A program made the position numbers and the translations under genes. The notes beneath the pieces were generated by a model. The model saw nothing but the letters and a program-made list of their open reading frames with translations. It searched no databases and had not been told where the DNA came from. Below, piece by piece: positions 26,058 through 34,447 of a DNA stretch of 64,000 nucleotides; position 1 is the stretch's first letter, and each line of letters starts with the position of its first letter. This DNA comes from Fidelibacterota bacterium (GTDB lineage: Bacteria; Pseudomonadota; Alphaproteobacteria; Rhodospirillales; Rhodospirillaceae): NCBI GenBank assembly GCA_947476625.1, contig CANJRA010000013.1, positions 1 through 64,000 of the forward strand, given 5' to 3'.

Positions 26058-26183
26058 TCAGCCCTGACGGGCTTTAAAGCGCGGATTTTTTTTATTGATG
26101 AGATAGACCCGGCCTTTACGGCGGACGATCTGGCAGTTCTTGTCGCGCAGCTTAGCGGACTTGAGGGAATTACGCACTTTCAT
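26058..26183 (-). CDS. rpmJ: 50S ribosomal protein L36 (Cys-poor type)
   Basis: This 41-residue ribosomal protein begins [20 protein letters not shown] and ends [12 protein letters not shown]. It is the longer C-minus form, in which the zinc-ribbon ligands of classical L36 are missing; a single Cys remains at position 17. AAGGA lies upstream of the ATG at 26183. The frame stays open to 26342, but that extension is not ribosomal. It converges with pyk. Confidence 0.93.
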   Translation of the reverse strand: MKVRNSLKSAKLRDKNCQIVRRKGRVYLINKKNPRFKARQG

Positions 26184-26493
26184 AGCCGGTATCCTTAGAT
26201 CGCATGAGGTCCGCAGGTCGTGCGCGGGCCGGAAGGAGGCCGTTCTATACTCAATCGGATCAGGCGGCACAACCCAAGATGCGGCCTCTGCCGACGATGG
26301 CGGGCGATTTACCGTCTTTTGGGTAAAAAACAGCGAACGCAACCGTTTGATATAAACCCACCCGCCCCGGGAATGAGAAGGGGGGTTCCGGGGCGGGCGG
26401 GGTGTCTTAGACGGCCTTTTTGGAGGGAGCCGGACCTCTCCGTTACGTGTCGGAGAGTGGGAGTACCGGGCCGAAAGGCGCCTAAGAAAGAAG
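26184..26493. other. 310-base gene-free stretch with a GC-rich hairpin
   Basis: This stretch lies between rpmJ and the hypothetical gene ending at 26494. The part next to rpmJ should carry the rpmJ promoter. At 26361-26397 a strong GC hairpin (CCCGCCCCGGGAA against TTCCGGGGCGGG, one bulge) is followed on the minus strand by TTTATAT and probably terminates the upstream minus-strand gene. I found no convincing ORF. Confidence 0.5.
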
Positions 26494-27057
26494 TCAGTGC
26501 ATCATTTCGCGCGGCGGCGCGGTCTCGGCGGCGCCGGCTGGAACCCCCGCTGGAACCCCCGGGGAAACCAAAGAGCGCAGCGGCAGGACCAAGCCTTCCA
26601 TAGCGGCCAGAATGGAGAAGGCCGTCAGGCTGCGTAACGCGACCCGAATAGCCGTCGGCGGCAGCCAATTTTTCAGGACCATGGCCGCGTTACAGCTGTA
26701 GCCCTCCTGGCAAAGCGACACCGCCCGCAGCAGTCGGGCCTCATCCGCGCCGAGGTCGCGGCGTGCCGTCGACCCGATCTGGGGTCTGACCAGGGCAGCC
26801 GACGACAGGATCATGAGGAAGCGTTCGAAGCTGTCATGGGCGCCGCGCGGCAGATTGGCCGCCGTAAAGCCGTTGCGCACCAGCGCCTTTGCGCAGGGTG
26901 AACCGCTAGCCTCAGCCGACCACCAAAGGCGGGTATTGCAGAGGATGAATTGCTCGGCCGTGCGCAGGTCAGCGACCTTCGGCGGAAGCCGCGCAATCTC
27001 TTCTTCGGCCGCGTTCAGCCAGCTCTCGACCGACTGCGGCCACACACCTTCTTCCAT
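26494..27057 (-). CDS. Hypothetical protein behind a Fur-like box
   Basis: The ORF gives 187 residues from the ATG at 27057, which has GGAAGGAAGAC upstream. The sequence begins [20 protein letters not shown]. It is mostly helical, with a hydrophobic stretch near residues 145-165 ([20 protein letters not shown]) and a Pro/Ala-rich tail. I recognise no domain. The clue is its position: a near-consensus iron box lies 40-64 bases upstream of the start, divergent from the CbiX-like gene that has its own box. An iron-repressed role with that chelatase is a reasonable inference. Confidence 0.6.
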   Translation of the reverse strand: MEEGVWPQSVESWLNAAEEEIARLPPKVADLRTAEQFILCNTRLWWSAEASGSPCAKALVRNGFTAANLPRGAHDSFERFLMILSSAALVRPQIGSTARRDLGADEARLLRAVSLCQEGYSCNAAMVLKNWLPPTAIRVALRSLTAFSILAAMEGLVLPLRSLVSPGVPAGVPAGAAETAPPREMMH

Positions 27058-27096
27058 GCCGTCTTCCTTCCCTGCTCGAGACAAGAAAACAGTAAT

Positions 27097-27121
27097 AATA
27101 TTGATAATGATAATCAATATT
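27097..27121. promoter_or_regulatory. Fur-type iron box A
   Basis: The palindrome AATATTGAT-N7-ATCAATATT is perfect. Bases 27103-27121 match the classical 19-bp Fur box (GATAATGATAATCATTATC) at 17 of 19 positions. It is placed to repress the minus-strand gene starting at 27057. Confidence 0.75.
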
Positions 27122-27145
27122 AATTATGAGACGTCGAAGACTGTC

Positions 27146-27164
27146 TATTATCTATATGATAATA
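27146..27164. promoter_or_regulatory. Third AT-rich palindrome between the iron boxes
   Basis: TATTATC-TATAT-GATAATA is a perfect 7-5-7 inverted repeat between boxes A and B. The half-site resembles the Fur hexamer, but the spacing differs (5 instead of 7), so it may be an extra regulator site or a promoter element. Confidence 0.4.
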
Positions 27165-27217
27165 AAAAATATTTTTCCTAATGTAAGAAATCACATGAAG
27201 CTATTGTCAAGCGACTA

Positions 27218-27239
27218 AATGATATTCATAATCATTATT
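27218..27239. promoter_or_regulatory. Fur-type iron box B
   Basis: AATGAT-N7-ATCATT lies about 15 bases upstream of the CbiX-like start. Bases 27221-27239 match the classical Fur box at 16 of 19 positions. It sits between the likely promoter and the ribosome binding site (AAGGAG), suited to repression by iron. Confidence 0.72.
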
Positions 27240-27253
27240 ATAAGGAGATCGCC

Positions 27254-28209
27254 ATGCATTATGCCTCGTCGCGCCGGTCGTTTTTAGATGAATCGCTAGC
27301 TATTCTTGCCGTGGGGAGCGCCTTCCCGGCTTTCGCTGCGGGCACCGCCGGCATCCTCCTGTTAGCGCACGGCCAACATGGGCCAGGCGGTCATGAAGAT
27401 CATGGCGGCGATCACGCTGCAGGGCACGAGCACGACCACCATCATGATGCCGCAGCACCCCACCGACCCCGCCTTGGAATCGGAACATCGAAGACGTGGT
27501 TAAGGAACTCAACAAGACCATCCCCACCGAGGTCGCCTTCGGCATGGCCGACCCCCAAAGCATGCAAGCAGCCATCAGCCGGCTAGAAGCCCGGGGCGTG
27601 ACGACAATTGCCGCCCTCCCGATGTTCGTCTCCTCCCATAGCCCCATCATCGGCAACTCCCGCTACATCCTCGGCCTGCAGCCGGCGCTCGCCGCCCGGA
27701 CCAGCTTGAAGACCCTCGACCGGGTGAAGACCAAGTCGAAGATTGTCTTCTCCCCCGCCCTGGACGCCGACCCCCTGATCAGCGAGATCCTATTCGACCG
27801 GGCCAAGGCCCTCAGCCCCGACCCAGCGAAAACCAACGTGGTGATCATCGCCCACGGCCCCAACGACGAAGAGGACAACAAGCTCTGGCTGGCCGATATG
27901 GCCAAACATGCCGCCCACCTCCGGGCGAAGGGCTTCCGGAGCGTTGAAGTCCTGACCCACAGCAATGACGCCGACGCGGCCGTCAAAGGCGCCGCGCGCG
28001 CGGCATTCAGGTTGCGGGTGAAAACGGCGGGCCGGGACGGCATCACTGTCGTTGTCCCCCTGCTGTTATCGGCCGGCGGCATCGAGGAGGAAGTCGAAGG
28101 CGACCTCAAGGGGCTCAAATTCACATTCGCCAGCCCCCTGGCCCCTCACCCTAATCTGGCCCGTTGGGCGCAAAAACAGTTCGCGGCGCTTACCGCTTCC
28201 GCCCCTTAG
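27254..28209 (+). pseudogene. Tat-exported His-rich CbiX/SirB-like chelatase, frameshifted
   Basis: The product belongs to the CbiX/SirB chelatase family, which inserts cobalt, iron or nickel into tetrapyrroles. The N-terminal part (27254 onward, frame 2) has a twin-arginine-like leader (SRRSFLDE, hydrophobic core, AFA-AGT), the first active-site LLLAHGQHG, and then a run with 11 His residues (GHEDHGGDHAAGHEHDHHHD). The rest is in frame 1: WNRNIEDVVKELNK, FGMADPQSMQ, and a second active-site segment VVIIAHGPNDEEDN, so it is a two-domain form of about 318 residues. The frame changes between 27448 and 27475, in a C-rich run (ACCCCACCGACCCC), equivalent to one lost base. An iron box lies just upstream. 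Confidence 0.75.
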
Positions 28210-28267
28210 GACTTGAGTTAGCCGCATTTTCCGATATGACAGCCGGATACATCAGGGAGGTTCCTCT

Positions 28268-28792
28268 ATGTCTATGCGTTTCACCATGGCGGCGCTGTCT
28301 TTGGCCGCAGTTTTAAACTTCACCGGCGTTGCGCCCCTGGCGGCCGCAGAGCCGGCGCCTAAGGGAGCAGCAGCCGTGTCGCAAACCGAATTCCTCGCCG
28401 CGAACCTCAAGAAGCCCGGCTGGAAAGCCACGGCCAGCGGCCTGCAGTACAAAGTCATTAAGTCCGTTAAAGAAGGCCCGAAGCCTGCACCCGGCAGCAA
28501 GGTCACCGTTCATTACGAAGGCACCTTCAGCGACGGCAAAATCTTCGACAGCTCCATTGAGCGTCAAGAACCCGCTACCTTCCCCCTCGATGGTGTCATC
28601 CAGGGCTGGCAGGAAGGCGTTCCGATGATGCGCGAAGGCGAAACCTGGGAATTCGCTATTCCTTCGGACCTCGCTTATGGCCCCACGACCCGTGGACCGA
28701 TCCCGGGCGGCTCAGCCCTGATCTTCAAGATCCGCCTGTTCTGGGTCGCCACACCGGCTCCGGCCGAAGCCGCCCCCGCTGCGAAGAAGTAG
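28268..28792 (+). CDS. Exported FKBP-type peptidyl-prolyl isomerase
   Basis: This 174-residue protein has a signal peptide of about 27 residues (ending LAAA-EPA) and a complete FKBP domain: SGLQYKVIKSVKEGPKPAPG, VTVHYEGTFSDGKIFDSS, FPLDGVIQGWQEGVPMMREG, AIPSDLAYGP and IPGGSALIFKIRL. The residues lining the proline pocket (Y, F, D, W, Y) are kept. It is a periplasmic folding helper similar to FkpA and MIP-like proteins, without their N-terminal dimerisation helix. GGAGG precedes the ATG. Two hairpins follow. Confidence 0.92.
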   Translation: MSMRFTMAALSLAAVLNFTGVAPLAAAEPAPKGAAAVSQTEFLAANLKKPGWKATASGLQYKVIKSVKEGPKPAPGSKVTVHYEGTFSDGKIFDSSIERQEPATFPLDGVIQGWQEGVPMMREGETWEFAIPSDLAYGPTTRGPIPGGSALIFKIRLFWVATPAPAEAAPAAKK

Positions 28793-28800
28793 GTCCGGGG

Positions 28801-28828
28801 AGCAATTCAGTTCTTGACCTGAATTGCT
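28801..28828 (+). terminator. Hairpin after FKBP gene
   Basis: AGCAATTCAG pairs perfectly with CTGAATTGCT (28801-28810 with 28819-28828) over an 8-nt loop, nine bases after the FKBP stop. It is followed by A-rich DNA, so it is a weak terminator or a stabilising hairpin. Confidence 0.5.
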
Positions 28829-28861
28829 GAAAATATACACCGGAATGATCTAGTGAAAATT

Positions 28862-28894
28862 TGTGCCCATGTTGCTTCACGCAACATGGGCGCA
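28862..28894. terminator. Bidirectional hairpin between convergent genes
   Basis: A 14-bp stem with one G-U (28862-28875 with 28881-28894) and the loop TTCAC is followed by TTGCTTT on the + strand. It separates the FKBP gene from the convergent serine hydrolase. Confidence 0.7.
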
Positions 28895-28923
28895 TTGCTT
28901 TGGTGATTTGCTCTAAGCGCGGT

Positions 28924-30252
28924 TTAGCCGAGACTGGCGTAAGTGGCGTCGATCAATTTTTTCTGCAGCGGCGAGGCGAATGTCAGTTCGCTCCGCAGGA
29001 ACGCGATCGTCAGCCCGGCCTCCGGGTCCGCGAAGCCATTTTGGCCGCCCGCTCCGTTCTTTCCGAACGTTTTTTTGCCGGGACCATATGTAAGGCTATT
29101 ATTTTGGTTCCCTGGAACTTCGACCCCTTGGACCATGTTTGCCTGGAACCCGCCGAGCATCCAGACAGATTTCCGATTAAAAATGAGTTCCAGCTTGTTA
29201 GGGCTCTGAACCGTTAGGAACGTTTTCAACACCTCGGGAGACAGAATCTTCACGCCATCGAGAGTGCCGCCGTTCAAGATCATCACGTAGAGTTTTGCCA
29301 GACCTTCGGCAGTCCCGACCATCTCGCCGACCCCAGCGCCGGAGCGCAGAAACACAGGATTCATTCCCCAGGGAGCTAAATCCTGCAGAATCGTCCTACC
29401 GTTGACGATGTGAAAGACCTTGTCTCTCAGCGGAGAGGATACAGCTGCCGTCGCCCCCGGCTGGGGGGGCCGATCAGTATAGAGCGTAGCGTAGTGACGA
29501 CGGATCACGTCCTCGGGCGGTCCCATCCAGAGATCGACCTTCAGCGGCTTCGCGATGTCGTCGTTGAATATGGTTTTGACCTCACGCCCGTCGATGCGTC
29601 GGACAAAGCCATTCACGAGATAGCCAAAGCATTGCGCGGGATAGGCCGGCGTTCCCGGCTCGACTATCGGTGCGGTGCCCGCCAAACGCTTCTCGATCTC
29701 CTCGATGTTGTCCCAACCGCCACCGTTCGGGACCATGAAGTCTTCGTAGCCGGGCACATACGGAATGCCGCCTTCCATGGCGAGTACCTGACGGACTGTG
29801 ATCGCACTCTTACCTTTCTGAGCGAACTCCGGCCAATACTTGGCGACGGGGACATCCAATTGCAATTTGCCTTGATCGACCAATCGCATTGCGACCAGCC
29901 CAGGCGCAATTTTCGTGGACGAATAGTAACAAGCCATCGTGTTTCGGGTCCAAGGAACGCCAGGGCCTTGCATCCCCGCCCATAAATCGACGACTTTTTT
30001 ACCCTTCAGATAGGCCGCGAACGATGCGCCTCCCGGACCCACTTCCGATACGTTTGCCGCGAAAGCTTCACGCACTTTCTCAAAACCTTTGGCGGTTTCA
30101 CCACCAACACTGCCTGCGGCCGCGCCGAAAGCAAAACACCCCGGGACAAAACTGCTCGCCAATCCCCCGGTAATAGCGCCCGCCGCTTGTATGAAAGCGC
30201 GGCGCGACGTTGAACGGTGATTAAATGATCCGATGTGTTTTTCTTGTGCCAC
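28924..30252 (-). CDS. Tat-exported serine hydrolase (class C beta-lactamase/EstB fold)
   Basis: The protein of about 442 residues has a twin-arginine leader (TSRRAFIQAAGAITGG) and a beta-lactamase-type serine hydrolase domain. The SxxK catalytic motif is in CYYSSTKIAPGLVAM and a Tyr-x-Asn-like segment, FGYLVNGFV, follows. The family includes esterases, D-aminopeptidases and class C beta-lactamases; nothing here separates them, although the EstB-like esterases are closest in feel. I chose the GTG at 30252 because GGAGGG lies eight bases upstream; the frame opens at a TTG 16 codons earlier. Confidence 0.85.
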   Translation of the reverse strand: MAQEKHIGSFNHRSTSRRAFIQAAGAITGGLASSFVPGCFAFGAAAGSVGGETAKGFEKVREAFAANVSEVGPGGASFAAYLKGKKVVDLWAGMQGPGVPWTRNTMACYYSSTKIAPGLVAMRLVDQGKLQLDVPVAKYWPEFAQKGKSAITVRQVLAMEGGIPYVPGYEDFMVPNGGGWDNIEEIEKRLAGTAPIVEPGTPAYPAQCFGYLVNGFVRRIDGREVKTIFNDDIAKPLKVDLWMGPPEDVIRRHYATLYTDRPPQPGATAAVSSPLRDKVFHIVNGRTILQDLAPWGMNPVFLRSGAGVGEMVGTAEGLAKLYVMILNGGTLDGVKILSPEVLKTFLTVQSPNKLELIFNRKSVWMLGGFQANMVQGVEVPGNQNNSLTYGPGKKTFGKNGAGGQNGFADPEAGLTIAFLRSELTFASPLQKKLIDATYASLG

Positions 30253-30503
30253 CTTAGTTCCCTCCGCTGATTGATGAACTCTGTCGCTTCCGACACGCAA
30301 AACGAACGCACTCGTTGCAATTAACTGTACAACCGTTCTTATAATTGAACTCTACCGCTATTGCGCACTTTGTCAATTACGCATGCCCTTGGGCATGCGC
30401 GGTTGTTCAACCGAAATGCTGCAATATCTGACCACTGGCCAAACCAAGCCGTTGATTTCGCGAGAAATGGCCTGACCACCGGAGATCCGGCGGTCGTGAC
30501 CAA

Positions 30504-30962
30504 CTACGATCCCAGCCCTTGCCGTTCGCGCACCCGTCGCCGGGCAGCGCCGCGGTCGAAATCGGAAACATACAAAAGGCCCGCGACCTTGCGGATCATG
30601 GCGTCCTCGTGCGGATCGAGAACGCCGTCTGCATAGGCGACTTCCCACAGCATCTCGATCACTTCGATACGCTGTGTCTCGTCCATATCTTTTAAGAGTT
30701 TGCGGATGAAACCATACAACTCCAACGAGCCCGCTTTAGCGACCTCCGAAGCCTTCATGAGTTCGGCGGTTTCTGCGGGCGCAAGATCGAAGCGGTCGGC
30801 CAGCAGGCTTTCAATCGCCTGGCGTTCCGGCGCGCCGAAAACATCGTCGCGCAGCGCCGCTTCCACCAGCAGCGCACCGACAGCGACCTGCAGGTCGTCG
30901 TGCTTCATTGTCCCCGGCGCGACGGGCTCGCCGCGCAGCGCCGCAAAGATACGATTGAGCAT
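30504..30962 (-). CDS. TerB-family protein
   Basis: The 152-residue protein has the helical TerB/tellurite-resistance-like fold. It begins MLNRIFAALRGEP and contains LQVAVGALLVEAALRDDVFG, FDLAPAETAELM and EVAYADGVLDPHEDAMIRKV, where the acidic loops resemble the metal sites of TerB. Standalone TerB proteins are common in alphaproteobacteria and their role is unknown; no other ter gene is present. AGGACT precedes the ATG at 30962. The frame extends upstream to 31052 without support. Confidence 0.85.
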   Translation of the reverse strand: MLNRIFAALRGEPVAPGTMKHDDLQVAVGALLVEAALRDDVFGAPERQAIESLLADRFDLAPAETAELMKASEVAKAGSLELYGFIRKLLKDMDETQRIEVIEMLWEVAYADGVLDPHEDAMIRKVAGLLYVSDFDRGAARRRVRERQGLGS

Positions 30963-31136
30963 TAAAAGTCCTATCAGCAAGAAGGCCGGGGCGAACCTAA
31001 CCCAGGAACGCGCAGACCGCGTAGATGGAAACTGCTGCCGTCCCACGCGCATTTCAGAAATTTTAGGAGCATTTTTCGCGCCGCTTCGGAAAAATCTCTA
31101 TATTCTTGGTACGGGCGCAATTGGGAGAGCCACAGC

Positions 31137-31568
31137 ATGATATCGCAAGCAAAAATCGGATTGGGCGTATTGGGTTTGAGCCTGCTCTCAGGCCTGGTAG
31201 CCGTTGCCGCTGAAAAACATTACATCCCCCAAGTGCCGGTCGACATCAGCTTGGTCGAGGTAGAAGGCGGCGGTTATGGCTTTCAGTCGATCCAGCCCGG
31301 ATGGTTTTACACTTACGACAAAGACGAGCCCGGCAAATCAAATTGTCTCAATGCCTGCGCCGAAAAATGGGTGCCGGTCTATCCGAGCAACCGACAAGCA
31401 CAGCCCCTCGGCACGGATTGGACGTTGTACCAGCGTCCCGATGACGGCTTCAGGCAATGGATTTACAAGGGCAAGCCGATCTACACATTCGGCACAATTT
31501 ACGACAAAAATCCGCAAACACCGACGCCCGAGGATATGGGCACCGAGTGGCACAAACTGGTGCCTTAA
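31137..31568 (+). CDS. Exported COG4315-type protein with Yx(FWY)xxD repeat
   Basis: This 143-residue exported protein has a signal peptide (about 25 residues, VAVAA-EKH) and the repeat typical of the secreted COG4315 family: WFYTYDKDEPGKSNCLNACA followed by EKWVPVYPS, then a second unit WIYKGKPIYTFGTIYDKNP. The two Cys in the first repeat may form a disulphide. It lacks the lipobox Cys of many relatives. Function is unknown; relatives are often found near electron-transfer or stress genes. Confidence 0.8.
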   Translation: MISQAKIGLGVLGLSLLSGLVAVAAEKHYIPQVPVDISLVEVEGGGYGFQSIQPGWFYTYDKDEPGKSNCLNACAEKWVPVYPSNRQAQPLGTDWTLYQRPDDGFRQWIYKGKPIYTFGTIYDKNPQTPTPEDMGTEWHKLVP

Positions 31569-31572
31569 CGCG

Positions 31573-32271
31573 TCACGATAACCAGTAGCGAAACACCGCC
31601 GTCGTCGCTTCGGGGCGCTCCAGAGGAACGAGGTGGCCGCAATCTTCGACCAAGATCAGCTTGGCGTTCGGAATGCGCTCGCGCATTTCTTCCTGCATCG
31701 CCAGCGGACACAGCAAATCCTGACGCCCGGCAATAATCAGCGTCGGCACGCGAATTGCCTCGAGATCGCCGCGCCCGTCTTTGCGGCCCATCATGGCTTC
31801 CAACTGGCGCTTGAAGGCGTGCTGCCCGACGCGTTCGGCCATTTCCATCACGACGCCCGCAACCGCCGGATCTTCCATCCGCGACGGGTGAATGAGGTTA
31901 GGCAGCAGCCGCGGCGTGACGCCCTTGAAGCTACCGATGTCGGCGAGCTTGATGAGCGCCGCGCGGTTCGTGCGCTGCTCGTCGGTATCGGCACGGGCGT
32001 TGGTATTCACCAGCGCCAAACGCTCAACCCGCTCCGGGGCCTGACGCATGATCTCCTGCGCGACGTAGCCGCCCATGGAAAGCCCCGCCAGAGCAAAGCG
32101 CGGCGGCGCGTCCGCCAGGACCCGGGCCGCCATGGCGACTATGGAATTGTTCTCAGTTATATCGCCAACGGTGACCTCAATTTGGTCCTTGAGGTGCTCG
32201 GTCTGGTGGCGCCAGAGCGCGCTGTCGCAGAGCAAGCCGGGCAGCAGAATAAGGTGGGCTGGGCGGCTCAT
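31573..32271 (-). CDS. Alpha/beta hydrolase
   Basis: This 232-residue enzyme has the alpha/beta-hydrolase fold. The oxyanion region LILLPGLLCDSALWRHQ, the nucleophile elbow LAGLSMGGYVAQEIM (GxSxG), an acid in TLIIAGRQDLLCPL and the catalytic His in VEDCGHLVPLERPE form the full triad. It resembles 3-oxoadipate enol-lactonase and MhpC-like enzymes, but the substrate is open. It converges with the COG4315 gene, with four bases between their stops. Confidence 0.88.
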   Translation of the reverse strand: MSRPAHLILLPGLLCDSALWRHQTEHLKDQIEVTVGDITENNSIVAMAARVLADAPPRFALAGLSMGGYVAQEIMRQAPERVERLALVNTNARADTDEQRTNRAALIKLADIGSFKGVTPRLLPNLIHPSRMEDPAVAGVVMEMAERVGQHAFKRQLEAMMGRKDGRGDLEAIRVPTLIIAGRQDLLCPLAMQEEMRERIPNAKLILVEDCGHLVPLERPEATTAVFRYWLS

Positions 32272-32469
32272 GGGCGCTTGGGCTCCAAAATCAGGTTAAC
32301 ATCATGAAGAATCCCGCATTTTCAGGGGATTCATGGGGGTTTCGGGCGTTGACACCCGCAAACTAACACCTATTATCCCGCTCCGTGAACTGCCGTCGCC
32401 CGCTGCCCGTCATATGACGGACGACTTATGCAGCCTTAACATACGCAACGGCTGAGATTTTCCGACCAC

Positions 32470-34254
32470 ATGGATTTTGCAGACCTCGGCTTATCGCCGG
32501 ACACATTAAAAGCCGTTACTGACGCCGGATATTTGACGCCGACGCCAATTCAGGAACAGGCCATCCCCGTCGTGCTGATGGGCCGTGACGTTTTGGGCGT
32601 TGCGCAAACCGGCACCGGCAAGACGGCTGCCTTTACCGTGCCGATGATCGACATCCTCGCGGGTGGGCGCTCGAAAGCGCGCATGCCGCGCTCGCTGATC
32701 ATTGCGCCGACACGCGAACTGGCGGCACAGATCTCCGAAAGCTTCGTCAAATACGGCAAGTACCAACCCCTCTCGATGGCGCTGCTCATCGGCGGCGAAT
32801 CCTTCTCCGACCAGGAAAAGGCGCTCGACCGGGGCGTAGACGTTTTGATCGCCACCCCGGGCCGCCTGCTCGACCTGTATGAGCGCGGACGTATCCTTCT
32901 GAACGACGCCAAGATCCTGGTGATCGACGAAGCCGACCGTATGCTGGACATGGGCTTTATCCCGGACGTCGAGCGTATCGTCAGCCTGCTGCCCAAGATG
33001 CGCCAGACGCTGTTCTTCTCGGCCACCATGGACAAAGAAATCCGCAAGCTGGCGGACAAGTTCCTGATGAACCCGAAGGAAATCTCCGTCACGCCGTCGG
33101 CGGCAGCGGCGACCACCATCGAGCAGGGCCTTGCTATGGTCCGCACCCTCGACAAGCGTGAAGCCCTGCGCCGCATTTTGCGCGCTAAGGAAGTTCACAA
33201 CGCCTTCATCTTCTGCAATCGCAAGAAGGACGTGGATATCCTCTACAAGTCGCTTGAGAAATACGGCTTCAGCGCCGTCGCCATGCACGGCGACATGCCG
33301 CAGTCCAAGCGCAACGACATGCTGGCGAAGTTCAAAGCCAACGAAGCCGAATTGCTGGTGTGCTCCGACGTCGCCGCACGCGGCCTCGATGTCTCCAACG
33401 TCAGCCACGTCATCAACTTCGACGTCCCGGTCAATGCCGAAGACTATATTCACCGCATCGGCCGTACCGGCCGCGCCGGCAAAGTCGGCCATGCCTATAT
33501 GCTGGCAACGCCGGGCGACGACCGTTTGCTGAGCGCCGTCGAGAAACTGCTGAAGCAACCCATTCCACCGCTCGTGATTCCTGAACTGGCCGACCTTGTT
33601 GTGGTGCCCGGCTCCGCCGACGAAGGCGATACCGGACGTGGCCGCGGACGCGGCGCTAAGCCTGCGCGTGGTCGTGCACGTGGCGCTGCCCCTGCCCGCG
33701 AACGCGCGCCGCGCCGGAGCGAGCCTGATGCAGCTATTCCGGCTGCTGCTATTCCGGTTGCAGCTGCAGCCGAAGCCGAAATCCCAGTTCAAGCGCCCGT
33801 CGCCGTTCAAGAGTACGTCCCGGCGTCGATCGAAAGCGTTGCCGTCGAAGCCGCGCCCATCGTCGTGGCGGAAGAGACTGTCGCCGTGCGCGAAGACCGT
33901 CCGCCGCGCGAACGCAAAGAACGCCCTCGCAAGGACAAGGACCGCGCCCGCGAAGATCGCAACAGCGACGCGCGCGGTACGGAAGACCGCGCCAAGAAAA
34001 CCCGCCACAATCCGCACGGCATTGCCGAAATGGATATCGCCGACAACGTCATCGCTTTCGGCGGCTTTACGCCCGAATTCATGCTGATAGATCCCTACGG
34101 CGGCAAAGGCGCACCGCCGCCGACGCAACTGGTCGAAGAAGACGACGAGTCTTCCGACGAGGAATACGCCGCGCCGGCAGAACGTTCGTCGGCTCCGGAA
34201 GAACAGGCAAACCCCGCCCCGGAACCGCAAGCCGCTTCGGACGAAAACCAGTAG
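32470..34254 (+). CDS. DEAD-box RNA helicase (RhlE-like)
   Basis: This ATP-dependent RNA helicase has 594 residues. All core motifs are present: the Q motif (TPTPIQEQAIP), AQTGTGKT (I), PTRELA (Ia), TPGR (Ib), VIDEADRMLDMGF (II), FSATM (III), ARGLDV (V) and HRIGRTGR (VI). After about residue 375 the protein is an Arg/Ala/Pro-rich, then acidic, probably disordered tail, common in RhlE-type helicases and used for RNA or degradosome contacts. The tail contains a short structured island (FGGFTPEFMLIDPYGG). It is transcribed alone. Confidence 0.93.
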   Translation: MDFADLGLSPDTLKAVTDAGYLTPTPIQEQAIPVVLMGRDVLGVAQTGTGKTAAFTVPMIDILAGGRSKARMPRSLIIAPTRELAAQISESFVKYGKYQPLSMALLIGGESFSDQEKALDRGVDVLIATPGRLLDLYERGRILLNDAKILVIDEADRMLDMGFIPDVERIVSLLPKMRQTLFFSATMDKEIRKLADKFLMNPKEISVTPSAAAATTIEQGLAMVRTLDKREALRRILRAKEVHNAFIFCNRKKDVDILYKSLEKYGFSAVAMHGDMPQSKRNDMLAKFKANEAELLVCSDVAARGLDVSNVSHVINFDVPVNAEDYIHRIGRTGRAGKVGHAYMLATPGDDRLLSAVEKLLKQPIPPLVIPELADLVVVPGSADEGDTGRGRGRGAKPARGRARGAAPARERAPRRSEPDAAIPAAAIPVAAAAEAEIPVQAPVAVQEYVPASIESVAVEAAPIVVAEETVAVREDRPPRERKERPRKDKDRAREDRNSDARGTEDRAKKTRHNPHGIAEMDIADNVIAFGGFTPEFMLIDPYGGKGAPPPTQLVEEDDESSDEEYAAPAERSSAPEEQANPAPEPQAASDENQ

Positions 34255-34447
34255 ATCATTAGAGGCTGGCATTTTCGCGGCTAAAGGCAAGGGATTTCGT
34301 TTTCCCTGCGCTCACACTTCATCTCTGTAGAGTTTTGACCTGGGCCAGCTTGATGTTGGCATCACGCATTAACGCGGCCGGAAACCAGACCTCCGGACAC
34401 GCACCCCGGGCGCCGGGCGGGAAAGGCGCTGGGGAGGAGATTGCGGT

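Noticed and set aside
32506-34290. 594-codon open frame antisense to the DEAD-box helicase, the same length as the helicase
   Set aside because: It mirrors the GC-rich codons of the helicase and translates to His/Asp/Ala-rich sequence without motifs. The helicase has every family motif.
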